In this document: piece after piece, positions 40,015 through 50,503 of the stretch | Layout of the letters: each line of letters begins with the position of its first letter | Numbering within the stretch: the first letter of the stretch is position 1 | DNA from: Diphasiastrum complanatum | Lineage: Eukaryota; Streptophyta; Lycopodiopsida; Lycopodiales; Lycopodiaceae | Direction of reading: 5' to 3' | NCBI GenBank assembly: GCA_029204225.1 | Contig: CM055109.1 | Location: 35,040,496 to 35,104,495, forward strand | Length of the DNA: 64,000 nt | Program-made: the position numbers and the translations under genes | The notes under the pieces: generated by a model | Database searches by the model: none | Told to the model about the DNA's origin: nothing | The model's input: only the letters and a program-made list of their open reading frames with translations

Positions 40015-40909
40015 TGAGTGGAGATGTTACTTTTGACGAAAGTAACTACTTCAAGTTGAATGAGAAAGCTTATAATCCATCTTATGTCAAGGATCTTGTA
40101 AGGTTTGAGGAGGAGCTTACATGTGATCAAGATCTTGAAGATCCATCTCAAGATCCGAGGACTCCAAGGAGATCTACAAGAAGGAAGGCTGAGCCCTCAA
40201 GGCTCACCTATGTTGACAAAGATGAACAAAGGGAAGATCTACATTCACTTACCTCTTACACTTTTCTAACTTCTATGTTTGATGAGCCAAGATGTTTTGA
40301 AGAAGCTATGGAGTCACAAGAATGGAGAGATGCCATGCCAAAGGAGTATGATGCTCTTATGGAGAATCATACATGGAAGCTTGTGGATCTTCCTCAAGGA
40401 AGAAAGCCACTTGAGTGCAAATGGATCTATAGATTGAAGTACTATCAAGATGGGAGAATCAACAAACACAAGGCAAGGCTAGTGGCAAAGGGGTTCTTGC
40501 AAACCAAGGGAGTAGATTTCGATGAAACTTTTGCTCTGGTTGCTAAGCTAGTTTCCATAAGGTTGATTATTTCTCTTGCAACTACTTTCAATTGGCATCT
40601 ATTTCAACTTGATGTGACTAATGCTTTTCTCAATGGATATTTGGAAGAGGAGATTTTCATGAGGCAACCCGAGGGCTTCATCAAAGAAGATCAAGAGGAA
40701 AAGTGTGTTTGTTGCTAAGAAGCCTTTATGGGCTTAAGCAAGCACCTAGAGCTTGGTACTCTAGGTTGAATACCTTCTTAAACTCTATTAAGTTTGTTGT
40801 AAGTGCTTATGATCCTTCTTTGTACTTAAGATTTAATGATGATAAAATCATCATTTTCATTTTGTATGTTGATGACATTATCCTTAGTGGAAATGATCTT
40901 GATGGTATA
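40014..40909 (+). pseudogene. Copia RT 5' part of the host copy
   Basis: The open frame to 40718 carries the copia RT start (CKWIYRLKYYQDG, KARLVAKGFLQTKG, FQLDVTNAFLNGYLEEE). A frameshift near 40700 follows, then SLYGLKQAPRAWYSRL and the active site YVDDIILSGND. The sequence stops in the codon series before 40910, where the inserted LTR begins. The remainder of the domain lies at 50012. Confidence 0.85.
40905..40909 (+). other. Target-site duplication GTATA, left copy
   Basis: GTATA directly precedes LTR 1 and is repeated at 50007-50011 directly after LTR 3. Five bp is the typical Ty1/copia duplication length. Removing one copy together with the insert restores RT continuity. Confidence 0.9.
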
Positions 40910-41771
40910 TGTTGAAAATTGTCACTTCTCACTTGACATTGGTTCATGTAAATATTGATCAAACATTAGAATATGTTGATGATATGATTTCACACGTGTG
41001 GAGCATGTTCCCATGTGTGAAAGGATGTACTTTTCATGTTTGTATATATCCAAATTGATTTTGTATCATTCTAGTTAGTGTGAACATGAAATGACTAGTT
41101 TTTAGTCAAGTTGACTAGTCACCTACAAATTAGCTTTTCCTTGCATGTGCATGAGTAAATGCTCCCACATGGCAAGTGGATGTTCACATGTGTGTATAGA
41201 GTACTAGAAGATAAGAGTTGACCATTTTCCTTAGATCCTATTTTGTAGGGAATATTCCTATATTCTAGGAGACTAGCTTTTTGGATTTTAGTCATATTCT
41301 AGAAGGTCAACTATTGGATAAGGATCAAGGATGGATCAAATGGATAGATATGAGTGATGTGGCACTCTTCACACGTGTGAAGGCCTGCTGTACTGTACCA
41401 GACTCATGGATGTACTTGATCCATAAAAGGATCATCATTTTGCTAAGAAAATTGATGAGACTTTTGCACTCTACACTTTTGTGAGATTTCTAGTCATTTG
41501 TCTTGTGATTTTTATGCATGATTGCTATCTAGTATCATTGTACTTGTTGTTTCAGGTGCAGGCCGTACAGTGGACAGTACTCCACACGTGTGAAGCCGCT
41601 CTCACTAAAAAATGATGTGTTGATCCATTGCTCTTGCTTAAATCCAAGTGTAGTGAATCTAGATCAAGATCTAATGTGTAGAACTTGATAGATTCATTGA
41701 TTAAGCAACCAATAACTCTCTATGATTGTAAAGTACAATCATTATTGTCCTAAAAACTGTAAAATTTATCA
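40910..41771 (+). repeat. Copia LTR 1 (862 bp)
   Basis: TG...CA termini, followed by TGGTATCAGAGC at 41772. CACACGTGTG or variants occur at 40991, 41370 and 41583. A TATATAT stretch near 41043 is a possible TATA box. It opens the composite after the GTATA duplication. Confidence 0.92.
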
Positions 41772-41784
41772 TGGTATCAGAGCT
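41772..41784 (+). promoter_or_regulatory. Primer-binding site (initiator Met tRNA type)
   Basis: TGGTATCAGAGCT immediately after the LTR end matches the 3' end complement of plant initiator methionine tRNA, the usual copia primer. The same site follows LTR 2 at 44555. Confidence 0.9.
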
Positions 41785-42365
41785 AAGTAAGAGAGTGATC
41801 ATTGAATCATAAATCTTGTAAAGATCATTGGCAAAATTTGTTTTTTGGCCAATACTAGTGAGGGCGAGTTCTTCTAGAGTGATAGCTTGTAATCATTTGG
41901 ATCAAAACGACTTGGAGGCTGTGTATGTACTTTTCACACGTGTGAAACCGTACAGCAACTTTCAATTCAAGTTACTTTGTGTTTTTTGGTCCCAAAATCA
42001 CAATACTAGTTCATTTTTGGTGCTTTTTGAAGCATAGTATTGATCTAGATTCATTCTAACTAATGCCTATGACCAAATAGTGTTTTGGATCATTGAAGCA
42101 TTTCTTTTTAGAGTCTAAGATCAGATCTAAGAGGCTGATTTGTTCAGATCCTTAGTTGAAGTGAAATCTCTAAGAAAAGTGTAAAGCAATTTTTTTGTGA
42201 GAGTGAAAGCTAGAAATTTTTGGTAAGATCTTTGAGTATCATTCAAGCTTGTGTGTTAGTTTGATAGAGACAAGCCTATAGGCATTCTAGTAAGCTTTAG
42301 GCCACTTCATAGATCTTTTAAAATTCAAAAATCTTTGTGATTTTTAAAAGAGCATTCATTCTAAA

Positions 42366-43679
42366 ATGTCATCCATGGGTGGATATTTGATGGAACCAAG
42401 TGAGAGACTCACTTCCACAAATTATTCCATTTGGAAAGTGAGAATGGAATCACTCCTAGTGATCCATGATCTATATGACATAGTTCAAGGAGTAGAGGAA
42501 GAGCCTCAAACTCCCCAAGAACAAGCCAAATACAAGAAGAGAGCAAGATTAGCTCTACATTGCATAAAGTTAAATGTATGCAATGACCTCTTGAAAGAGG
42601 TGTCTTCTTGTACCTCATCCAAAGAGGCTTGGGATTCATTAAAGAGCATTTATGAATCCAACAATACTTCAAGAATCCTCATGCTAAGAAATCAAGTTTT
42701 CCAAAGCATGAAAGGAAGTGGAGAGAGTGGACAAGAGTATGTTCTTAGGATCAAATCTCTTAACAAGGAGTTAAGTGCAATAGGAGAGAAGATCCAAGAT
42801 CAAGAACTAGTACAAATCATTTTGAATGGTCTAAGTGATGAGTTTACCAACTTAGTCCAATCATTTGCCATTCAAGACTCTCTTCCATCCATTGAAAAGT
42901 TGCACAATGTTCTTGTGGCCGAGGAGAGTAGGCTTCTACACCTCAAGACAAGAATGGATAGCATGTCACTTAATGGAGGAGAGGAGAAAGCTAACTTTAC
43001 ATCTAAAGGCAAGAAAAAGCAAAATCCATTCAAGAAAAATCAAGGCAAGGAGGCCGAGATGAAGAATGGAGGATCTACCTCCAAAGGCAAAGTGAAGAAC
43101 AAGGCAAAACTAAAGTGTTTCTTTTGTGGAAAGAAAGGACACTTTGTCTCAGAATGCTACTTGAAGAAGAATCAACAAGCCAAAGGAGATCAAGGGAACA
43201 TTGCTCAAGAGGAAGAATATGAGGATGGATTCAACACATCCTTAATGGTTGCATCTACACCAACTTCAAGTCAAAACACATGGTGGATAGATAGTGGGGC
43301 TAGTTCCCACATGTCCTTTAACAAGCATTATTTTTCTACTCTTCTATCTTGTAATAACTCTATACACTGCTAGTGATCAAGCATGCAAGATAGATGGCAT
43401 AGGATCTATACCTCTTTGCTTAGCACATCTAAAAGGATAGATCTAGATAATGTTTTGTATGCTTCAAATCCTATCTTCCATGCTAGAACAAAGCATATTG
43501 AGATAGCTCACCACTTTGTGAGGGAGAAGGTACAATCCAAGGAAGTGCAACTACATCATGTACCATCATCCGAATACATAGCTGATATCTTAACCAAACC
43601 ATTGTCCAAAGATCCATTTTTTAAGTTAAGATATGCTCTTGGAATTGTAGATAGATGTACACTAGATTTGCCAAGTTAG
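42366..43679 (+). pseudogene. Deleted copia gag-pol of the first internal region
   Basis: It is nearly identical to the start of the intact copy (gag, knuckle CFFCGKKGHFVSEC, protease WWIDSGASSHMS). An 11-bp deletion near 43354 shifts the frame to a stop at 43371-43373, and a single-base deletion lies near 43425. Shortly after the segment around RIDLDNVLY the sequence jumps to the RNase H tail (SNPIFHARTKHIE), removing about 2.7 kb of integrase, RT and RNase H. The 3' end, including the polypurine tract, is intact. It could be mobilised only in trans. Confidence 0.9.
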
Positions 43680-43692
43680 AAGTGAGGAGGAG
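43678..43692 (+). promoter_or_regulatory. Polypurine tract before LTR 2
   Basis: AGAAGTGAGGAGGAG directly precedes LTR 2, the expected plus-strand priming site. The same sequence precedes LTR 3 at 49130-49144. Confidence 0.8.
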
Positions 43693-44554
43693 TGTTGAAA
43701 ATTGTCACTTCTCACTTGACATTGGTTCATGTAAATATTGATCAAACATTAGAATATGTTGATGATTTGATTTCACACGTGTGGAGCCTATTTCCACGTG
43801 TGAAAGGATGTACTTTTCATGTTTGTATATATCCAAATTGATTTTGTATCATTCTAGTTAATGTGAACATGAAATGACTAGTTTTTAGTCAAGTTGACTA
43901 GTCACCTACAAATTAGCTTTTCCTTGCATGTGCATGAGTAAATGCTCCCACATGGCAAGTGGATGTTCACACGTGTGTATAGAGTACTAGAAGATAAGAG
44001 TTGACCATTTTCCTTAGATCCTATTTTGTAGGGAATATTCCTATATTCTAGGAGACTAGCTTTTTGGATTTTAGTCATATTCTAGAAGGTCAACTATTGG
44101 ATAAGGATCAAGGATGGATCAAATGGATAGATATGAGTGATGTGGCACTCTTCACACGTGTGAAGGCCTGCTGGACTGTACCAGACTCATGGATGTACTT
44201 GATCCATAAAAGGATCATCATTTTGCTAAGAAAATTGATGAGACTTTTGCACTCTACACTTTTGTGAGATTTCTAGTCATTTGTCTTGTGATTTTTATGC
44301 ATGATTGCTATCTAGTATCATTGTACTTGTTGTTTCAGGTGCAGGCCGTACAGTGGACAGTACTCCACACGTGTGAAGCCGCTCTCACTAAAAAATGATG
44401 TGTTGATCCATTGCTCTTGCTTAAATCCAAGTGTAGTGAATCTAGATCAAGATCTAATGTGTAGAACTTGATAGATTCATTGATTAAGCAACCAATAACT
44501 CTCTATGATTGTAAAGTACAATCATTATTGTCCTAAAAACTGTAAAATTTATCA
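43693..44554 (+). repeat. Copia LTR 2 (862 bp), central
   Basis: It is shared by both internal regions. It differs from LTRs 1 and 3 at several positions (for example GATTTGATT, CCTATTTCCACG and TTAATGTG) and has no flanking 5-bp duplication. Confidence 0.92.
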
Positions 44555-44566
44555 TGGTATCAGAGC
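44555..44566 (+). promoter_or_regulatory. Primer-binding site of the intact copy
   Basis: TGGTATCAGAGC directly after LTR 2. The untranslated leader runs from here to ATG 45151. Confidence 0.88.
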
Positions 44567-45150
44567 TAAGTAAGAGAGTGATCATTGAATCATAAATCTT
44601 GTAAAGATCATTGGCAAAATTTGTTTTTTGGCCAATACTAGTGAGGGCGAGTTCTTCTAGAGTGATAGCTTGTAATCATTTGGATCAAAACGACTTGGAG
44701 GCTGTGTATGTACTTTTCACACGTGTGAAACCGTACAGCAACTTTCAATTCAAGTTACTTTGTGTTTTTTGGTCCCAAAATCACAATACTAGTTCATTTT
44801 TGGTGCTTTTTGAAGCATAGTATTGATCTAGATTCATTCTAACTAATGCCTATGACCAAATAGTGTTTTGGATCATTGAAGCATTTCTTTTTAGAGTCTA
44901 AGATCAGATCTAAGAGGCTGATTTGTTCAGATCCTTAGTTGAAGTGAAATCTCTAAGAAAAGTGTAAAGCAATTTTTTTTTGTGAGAGTGAAAGCTAGAA
45001 ATTTTTGGTAAGATCTTTGAGTATCATTCAAGCTTGTGTGTTAGTTTGATAGAGACAAGCCTATAGGCATTCTAGTAAGCTTTAGGCCACTTCATAGATC
45101 TTTTAAAATTCAAAAATCTTTGTGATTTTTAAAAGAGCATTCATTCTAAA

Positions 45151-48100
45151 ATGTCATCCATGGGTGGATATTTGATGGAATCAAGTGAGAGACTCACTTC
45201 CACAAATTATTCCATTTGGAAAGTGAGAATGGAATCACTCCTAGTGATCCATGATCTATATGACATAGTTCAAGGAGTAGAGGAAGAGCCTCAAACTCCC
45301 CAAGAACAAGCCAAATACAAGAAGAGAGCAAGATTAGCTCTACATTGCATAAAGTTAAATGTATGCAATGACCTCTTGAAAGAGGTGTCTTCTTGTACCT
45401 CATCCAAAGAGGCTTGGGATTCATTAAAGAGCATTTATGAATCCAACAATACTTCAAGAATCCTCATGCTAAGAAATCAAGTTTTCCAAAGCATGAAAGG
45501 AAGTGGAGAGAGTGGACAAGAGTATGTTCTTAGGATCAAATCTCTTAACAAGGAGTTAAGTGCAATAGGAGAGAAGATCCAAGATCAAGAACTAGTACAA
45601 ATCATTTTGAATGGTCTAAGTGATGAGTTTACCAACTTAGTCCAATCATTTGCCATTCAAGACTCTCTTCCATCCATTGAAAAGTTGCACAATGTTCTTG
45701 TGGCCGAGGAGAGTAGGCTTCTACACCTCAAGACAAGAATGGATAGCATGTCACTTAATGGAGGAGAGGAGAAAGCTAACTTTACATCTAAAGGCAAGAA
45801 AAAGCAAAATCCATTCAAGAAAAATCAAGGCAAGGAGGCCGAGATGAAGAATGGAGGATCTACCTCCAAAGGCAAAGTGAAGAACAAGGCAAAACTAAAG
45901 TGTTTCTTTTGTGGAAAGAAAGGACACTTTGCCTCAGAATGCTACTTGAAGAAGAATCAACAAGCCAAAGGAGATCAAGGGAACATTGCTCAAGAGGAAG
46001 AATATGAGGATGGATTCAACACATCCTTAATGGTTGCATCTACACCAACTTCAAGTCAAGACAAATGGTGGATAGATAGTGGGGCTAGTTCCCACATGTC
46101 CTTTAACAAGCATTATTTTTCTACTCTTCTATCTTGTAATGACTCTAAGAAGTCAATATACACTGCTAGTGATCAAGCATGCAAGATAGATGGCATAGGA
46201 TCTATACCTCTTTGTTTAGGCACATCTAAAAGGATAGATCTAGATAATGTTTTGTATGTTCCTACCATTTCAAGAAACTTGCTTAGTGTAGGACAATTAA
46301 TGGACAATGGACTAGATGTACATTTCAAGAATGGAGTTTGTTCCATCTTGAAAAATGATAAGTGCATAGCTAGTGGCATTAAGCAAGGTAGACTTTTCAA
46401 GTTGGATGCTAATGTTGCAAGTGAAAGTGTGAACTTGGCTAGGGAGGAGCTAACTCAAGTGGAGCTTTGGCATAAGAGATTAGGCCATCCTAATCTTCAA
46501 TCTATGGAGTCAATGGCAAGCAAGGAACTAGCTCTCGGCCTACCAAGAGCTTTCAAGAAGTGTGGAAAAATGTGTGAGGCATGTGGCCTTGCAAAGTCAC
46601 ACAAATCTTCTTACAAGAAATCTTCATCAAGATCTCTCTCTCCCTTGGATCTCATACATTCTGATGTACATAGTTTTTCACATGCAAGTAATGGAGGTGC
46701 CTTGATGTATGTAACTTTTATAGATGATTGTACTAGATTCACATGGATTGAGTTACTATCAAAGAAAAATCTTGTTTATGAAGCTTTCATTAAGTTCAAG
46801 TCTCTAGTAGAGAAACAACTTAGTACTTCTATCAAAGCACTAAGATGTGATAATGGAGGAGAGTACACCTCCAATAAAATGAAAGACTTTTGTGAGATCA
46901 ATGGTATTAAGTTACAATACACTTGTTCCTACACCCCTCAACAAAATGGGGTGGCCGAGAGGAAAAATAGGAGTCTATGTGAGTGTGCAAAGTCCTTGAG
47001 GCTTGATGCATCACTTCCCATCTCATTTTGGGGAGAAGCCATAACATGTGCTAATTATTTGTGTAATAGACTTCCTAGTAGTGCTATAGATGGGATCTCA
47101 CCTTATCAAGCCTTGTTTGATAAGAAACCCAATGTAAAATATTTTAAGATCTTTGGATGTACTTGTTATGTACACATTCCTTTGGAGACTAGAAGGAAAG
47201 AAGATGCTACCTCCTTCAAAGGAATCTTTGTTGGCTATGGAGAAAATAGCAAGGGATATAGGATATATGATCCTACATCCAAGAAAGTAAAGGTAAGCAA
47301 GGATGTACTTTTTGATGAGTCACAATTTGCTAAGAGCTTGTCAAATGGATCTAACCCATTGTGCATTGAAGATCTTGACAAATCCGAGGAGGATCTTGAC
47401 AAACCCGAGGAGGATCATGACAAACCCGAGGATGGAGATTTGGATCCAAGTCAAAAGGGGCCAAGAAGATCATCAAGGAGCAAGGCCGAGCCCTCAAGGC
47501 TTACCTATGTGGACAAGGGAAAGCAAAAGGAAGGCTCTACATCTTCTACCTCTTACTCTTTTTTAGCTACATTGATTGAAGAACCATCATCTTTTGAAGA
47601 AGCATGTAAATCTAAAGTTTGGAGAGATGCAATGCAAGTAGAGTATGATGCATTAGAAGAAAATCATACTTGGAATCTTGTAAATCTTCCAAGAGGAAAG
47701 AAACCACTTGCATGTAAGTGGATTTATAGAATTAAGTACAATCAAGATGGATCTATTAGTAAATACAAAGCTAGGCTTGTTGCTAAGGGATTTCTTCAAA
47801 TAAAAGGATTGGATTATGAAGAAACATTTGCACCTGTAGCTAAGCTTGTAACTATTAGATTAATCATTTGCATTGCTACTTTGTTCAAATGGGATCTCTA
47901 CCAAATGGATGTGACAAATGCCTTCTTGAATGGCTTCTTAGAAGAGGAAATCTACATGATGCAACCCGAGGGCTTCATCAAGATTGGTGAGGAGCAAAAG
48001 GTGTGCTACTTAAGGAAGAGCCTATATGGCTTGAAGCAAGCACCTAGAGCTTGGTACTCTAGGTTGCATGATTTTCTCTATTCCCTTGGCTTTGTACTAA

Positions 48101-49131
48101 GTGCTTATGAACCTTCTTTATATTTCAAATGTAATGAAGGAAAGATCATCATTTTGGTTCTTTATGTTGATGACATCATTATGACAGGAAATGATGATGA
48201 TGGCATAGGCAAAGTAAAAGTTGACTTATCTAGTGAGTTCAAGATGGTAGATCTAGGCTTCCTAAAGTTTATACTTGGGATAGAAGTGTCTAGAAGTAGC
48301 AATTGTACTTTCATAAGTCAATCTAAGTATGCTACTTCCATTCTTGAAAGATTTGGTATGAAAGATTGTAAGGGGATTGACACCCCTATGGAGCATGTTG
48401 TGAAAGCAACTAATGAAGGTGATGAAGCATCCTTTGAGGACATCACTCTCTTTAGGAAGCTTATAGGCTCTCTAATCTATTTAACCATCACTAGACCTGA
48501 CTTAAGTTTTTGTGTAAGCAAGTTGAGTCAAAGTATGCAAGCTCCTTTAATTCATCATTGGAAAAGTGCCAAGAGAGTACTTAGATATGTTTCTAGTACT
48601 AGATTTTTTGGTATACTTTATGAAGGATCTAACTTGCACTTGAGAGCCTACTCGGATTCAGATTTTGCAGGTGACAAGATGGATAGGAAGTCCATTAGTG
48701 CATTTGCAACATTTCTTTGTGGAGGAGTGATATCTTGGCTTTCCAAAAAGCAAGATACAATCTCACTATCTTCTTGTGAAGCCGAGTACAAGGCATTGAC
48801 TTCAACAACCAAAGAGCTCTTATGGCTAAGAAGACTCTTGATGGAACTACATGTGCTAGAGGCCGAGGAGATCCCTTACATATTTTGTGACAATCAAGCT
48901 TCTCAACAAATTGCTTCAAATCCTATCTTCCATGCTAGAACAAAGCATATTGAGATAGCTCACCACTTTGTGAGGGAGAAGGTACAATCCAAGGAAGTGC
49001 AACTACATCATGTACCATCATCCGAATGCATAGCTGATATCTTAACCAAACCATTGTCCAAAGATCCATTTTTTAAGTTAAGATATGCTCTTGGAATTGT
49101 AGATAGATGTACACTAGATTTGCCAAGTTAG
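45151..49131 (+). CDS. Intact Ty1/copia gag-pol polyprotein (1326 aa)
   Basis: A single uninterrupted frame with all copia domains in order: UBN2-type gag (about 1-240); zinc knuckle C251-x2-C254-x4-H259-x4-C264; aspartic protease D309-S-G; integrase zinc finger H441, H446, C475, C478 and catalytic D505, D567, E603 (D-x35-E spacing between the last two); RT with YVDD at 1005-1008; RNase H with D1169 in YSDSDFAGD; and the tail VPSSECIADILTKPL. Integrase before RT is diagnostic for Ty1/copia. The linker near 745-765 has a short acidic repeat (DLDKPEED-type). The ATG follows a ~600-bp leader after the primer-binding site. With near-identical outer LTRs, a primer site and a polypurine tract, this copy may be recently active. 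Confidence 0.95.
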   Translation: MSSMGGYLMESSERLTSTNYSIWKVRMESLLVIHDLYDIVQGVEEEPQTPQEQAKYKKRARLALHCIKLNVCNDLLKEVSSCTSSKEAWDSLKSIYESNNTSRILMLRNQVFQSMKGSGESGQEYVLRIKSLNKELSAIGEKIQDQELVQIILNGLSDEFTNLVQSFAIQDSLPSIEKLHNVLVAEESRLLHLKTRMDSMSLNGGEEKANFTSKGKKKQNPFKKNQGKEAEMKNGGSTSKGKVKNKAKLKCFFCGKKGHFASECYLKKNQQAKGDQGNIAQEEEYEDGFNTSLMVASTPTSSQDKWWIDSGASSHMSFNKHYFSTLLSCNDSKKSIYTASDQACKIDGIGSIPLCLGTSKRIDLDNVLYVPTISRNLLSVGQLMDNGLDVHFKNGVCSILKNDKCIASGIKQGRLFKLDANVASESVNLAREELTQVELWHKRLGHPNLQSMESMASKELALGLPRAFKKCGKMCEACGLAKSHKSSYKKSSSRSLSPLDLIHSDVHSFSHASNGGALMYVTFIDDCTRFTWIELLSKKNLVYEAFIKFKSLVEKQLSTSIKALRCDNGGEYTSNKMKDFCEINGIKLQYTCSYTPQQNGVAERKNRSLCECAKSLRLDASLPISFWGEAITCANYLCNRLPSSAIDGISPYQALFDKKPNVKYFKIFGCTCYVHIPLETRRKEDATSFKGIFVGYGENSKGYRIYDPTSKKVKVSKDVLFDESQFAKSLSNGSNPLCIEDLDKSEEDLDKPEEDHDKPEDGDLDPSQKGPRRSSRSKAEPSRLTYVDKGKQKEGSTSSTSYSFLATLIEEPSSFEEACKSKVWRDAMQVEYDALEENHTWNLVNLPRGKKPLACKWIYRIKYNQDGSISKYKARLVAKGFLQIKGLDYEETFAPVAKLVTIRLIICIATLFKWDLYQMDVTNAFLNGFLEEEIYMMQPEGFIKIGEEQKVCYLRKSLYGLKQAPRAWYSRLHDFLYSLGFVLSAYEPSLYFKCNEGKIIILVLYVDDIIMTGNDDDGIGKVKVDLSSEFKMVDLGFLKFILGIEVSRSSNCTFISQSKYATSILERFGMKDCKGIDTPMEHVVKATNEGDEASFEDITLFRKLIGSLIYLTITRPDLSFCVSKLSQSMQAPLIHHWKSAKRVLRYVSSTRFFGILYEGSNLHLRAYSDSDFAGDKMDRKSISAFATFLCGGVISWLSKKQDTISLSSCEAEYKALTSTTKELLWLRRLLMELHVLEAEEIPYIFCDNQASQQIASNPIFHARTKHIEIAHHFVREKVQSKEVQLHHVPSSECIADILTKPLSKDPFFKLRYALGIVDRCTLDLPS

Positions 49132-49144
49132 AAGTGAGGAGGAG
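49130..49144 (+). promoter_or_regulatory. Polypurine tract before LTR 3
   Basis: AGAAGTGAGGAGGAG lies between the gag-pol stop (49129-49131, overlapping by two bases) and LTR 3. Confidence 0.8.
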
Positions 49145-50006
49145 TGTTGAAAATTGTCACTTCTCACTTGACATTGGTTCATGTAAATATTGATCAAACA
49201 TTAGAATATGTTGATGATATGATTTCACACGTGTGGAGCATGTTCCCATGTGTGAAAGGATGTACTTTTCATGTTTGTATATATCCAAATTGATTTTGTA
49301 TCATTCTAGTTAGTGTGAACATGAAATGACTAGTTTTTAGTCAAGTTGACTAGTCACCTACAAATTAGCTTTTCCTTGCATGTGCATGAGTAAATGCTCC
49401 CACATGGCAAGTGGATGTTCACATGTGTGTATAGAGTACTAGAAGATAAGAGTTGACCATTTTCCTTAGATCCTATTTTGTAGGGAATATTCCTATATTC
49501 TAGGAGACTAGCTTTTTGGATTTTAGTCATATTCTAGAAGGTCAACTATTGGATAAGGATCAAGGATGGATCAAATGGATAGATATGAGTGATGTGGCAC
49601 TCTTCACACGTGTGAAGGCCTGCTGGACTGTACCAGACTCATGGATGTACTTGATCCATAAAAGGATCATCATTTTGCTAAGAAAATTGATGAGACTTTT
49701 GCACTCTACACTTTTGTGAGATTTCTAGTCATTTGTCTTGTGATTTTTATGCATGATTGCTATCTAGTATCATTGTACTTGTTGTTTCAGGTGCAGGCCG
49801 TACAGTGGACAGTACTCCACACGTGTGAAGCCGCTCTCACTAAAAAATGATGTGTTGATCCATTGCTCTTGCTTAAATCCAAGTGTAGTGAATCTAGATC
49901 AAGATCTAATGTGTAGAACTTGATAGATTCATTGATTAAGCAACCAATAACTCTCTATGATTGTAAAGTACAATCATTATTGTCCTAAAAACTGTAAAAT
50001 TTATCA
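49145..50006 (+). repeat. Copia LTR 3 (862 bp)
   Basis: Ends TTTATCA and is followed by GTATA (50007-50011), the right target-site duplication. It matches LTR 1 at all but one of the sites I compared. Confidence 0.92.
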
Positions 50007-50011
50007 GTATA

Positions 50012-50503
50012 CAATAAGTGAAAGTAGCATTGTTTAAGGAGTTTAAGATGGTAGATCTTGGTAATCTTTATTTTATATTAGGAATAGAAGTTTCAAGAGG
50101 CAAGGATTTGAGTTATATTTGTCAATCCAAATATGCTTCTTCTATCTTAGAAAAGTTTGAAATGAAAGATTGTAAAGGAGTAGAAACTCCTATGGAGCAA
50201 AATGTAAAAGTTTCCAATAGTGATGATGAAGCATCCTTTGAGGACATCACACTATATAGGAGACTTGTAGGCTCCTTGGTCTATGTTACTATAACTAGAC
50301 CTGATCTAAGTTAATGTGCAGTCAAACTAAGCCAATCTATGCAAAATCCATTGGTTTGTCATTGGAAAAATGCAAAAAGGGTGTTGAGGTACATCTCGGC
50401 CACCAAAAACTTTGGCATTTTATATGATGGATCTAATCTAGCCTTAAGGGCATATTCGAATGTTGATGTTGCTGGTGATAAGGTGGATAGGAGGTCCACA
50501 AGT
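50012..50503 (+). pseudogene. Copia RT/RNase H remainder of the host copy
   Basis: It continues the host RT: FKMVDLGNLYFILGIEV, CQSKYASSILEKF, then VTITRPDLS, a stop at 50312-50314, and the RNase H start (LRAYSNVDVAGDKVDRRSTSG). In the RNase H motif SDxDxAGD an Asp has become Asn. A stop also lies near 50016. It ends abruptly where the gypsy LTR fragment starts (about 50503). Confidence 0.85.

Larger units (their letters stand above)
40910..50006 (+). mobile_element. Three-LTR composite Ty1/copia insertion
   Basis: The structure is LTR 1 (40910-41771), deleted internal region (41772-43692), LTR 2 (43693-44554), complete internal region (44555-49144), LTR 3 (49145-50006). All LTRs are 862 bp, start TGTTGAAAATTG and end TTTATCA. 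Only the outer ends carry a GTATA duplication; the middle LTR is shared. At every diagnostic site I compared, LTR 1 and LTR 3 agree and LTR 2 differs, apart from one private substitution in LTR 1 (about 41391). The outer LTRs therefore look like the original pair of one insertion. Confidence 0.9.
37929..50503 (+). mobile_element. Old Ty1/copia copy split by a nested insertion
   Basis: The host element consists of a 5' LTR, gag (39220-40014) and an integrase-tail/RT part up to 40909. It is interrupted by the composite 40910-50006 and resumes at 50012 with the remainder of RT and the RNase H start to about 50503. There an unrelated gypsy LTR fragment cuts it off. The zinc knuckle, protease and integrase core are already deleted, so the element was dead before or soon after the insertion. 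Its gag is clearly related to, but diverged from, that of the inserted elements. Confidence 0.8.

Noticed and set aside
41281-41484. 67-codon ORF repeated in all three copia LTRs (also 44064 and 49516)
   Set aside because: It recurs only because the LTRs are copies; nothing suggests translation.
42409-42672. 87-codon antisense ORF over copia gag (also 45194-45457)
   Set aside because: Shadow of the gag coding frame on the opposite strand.
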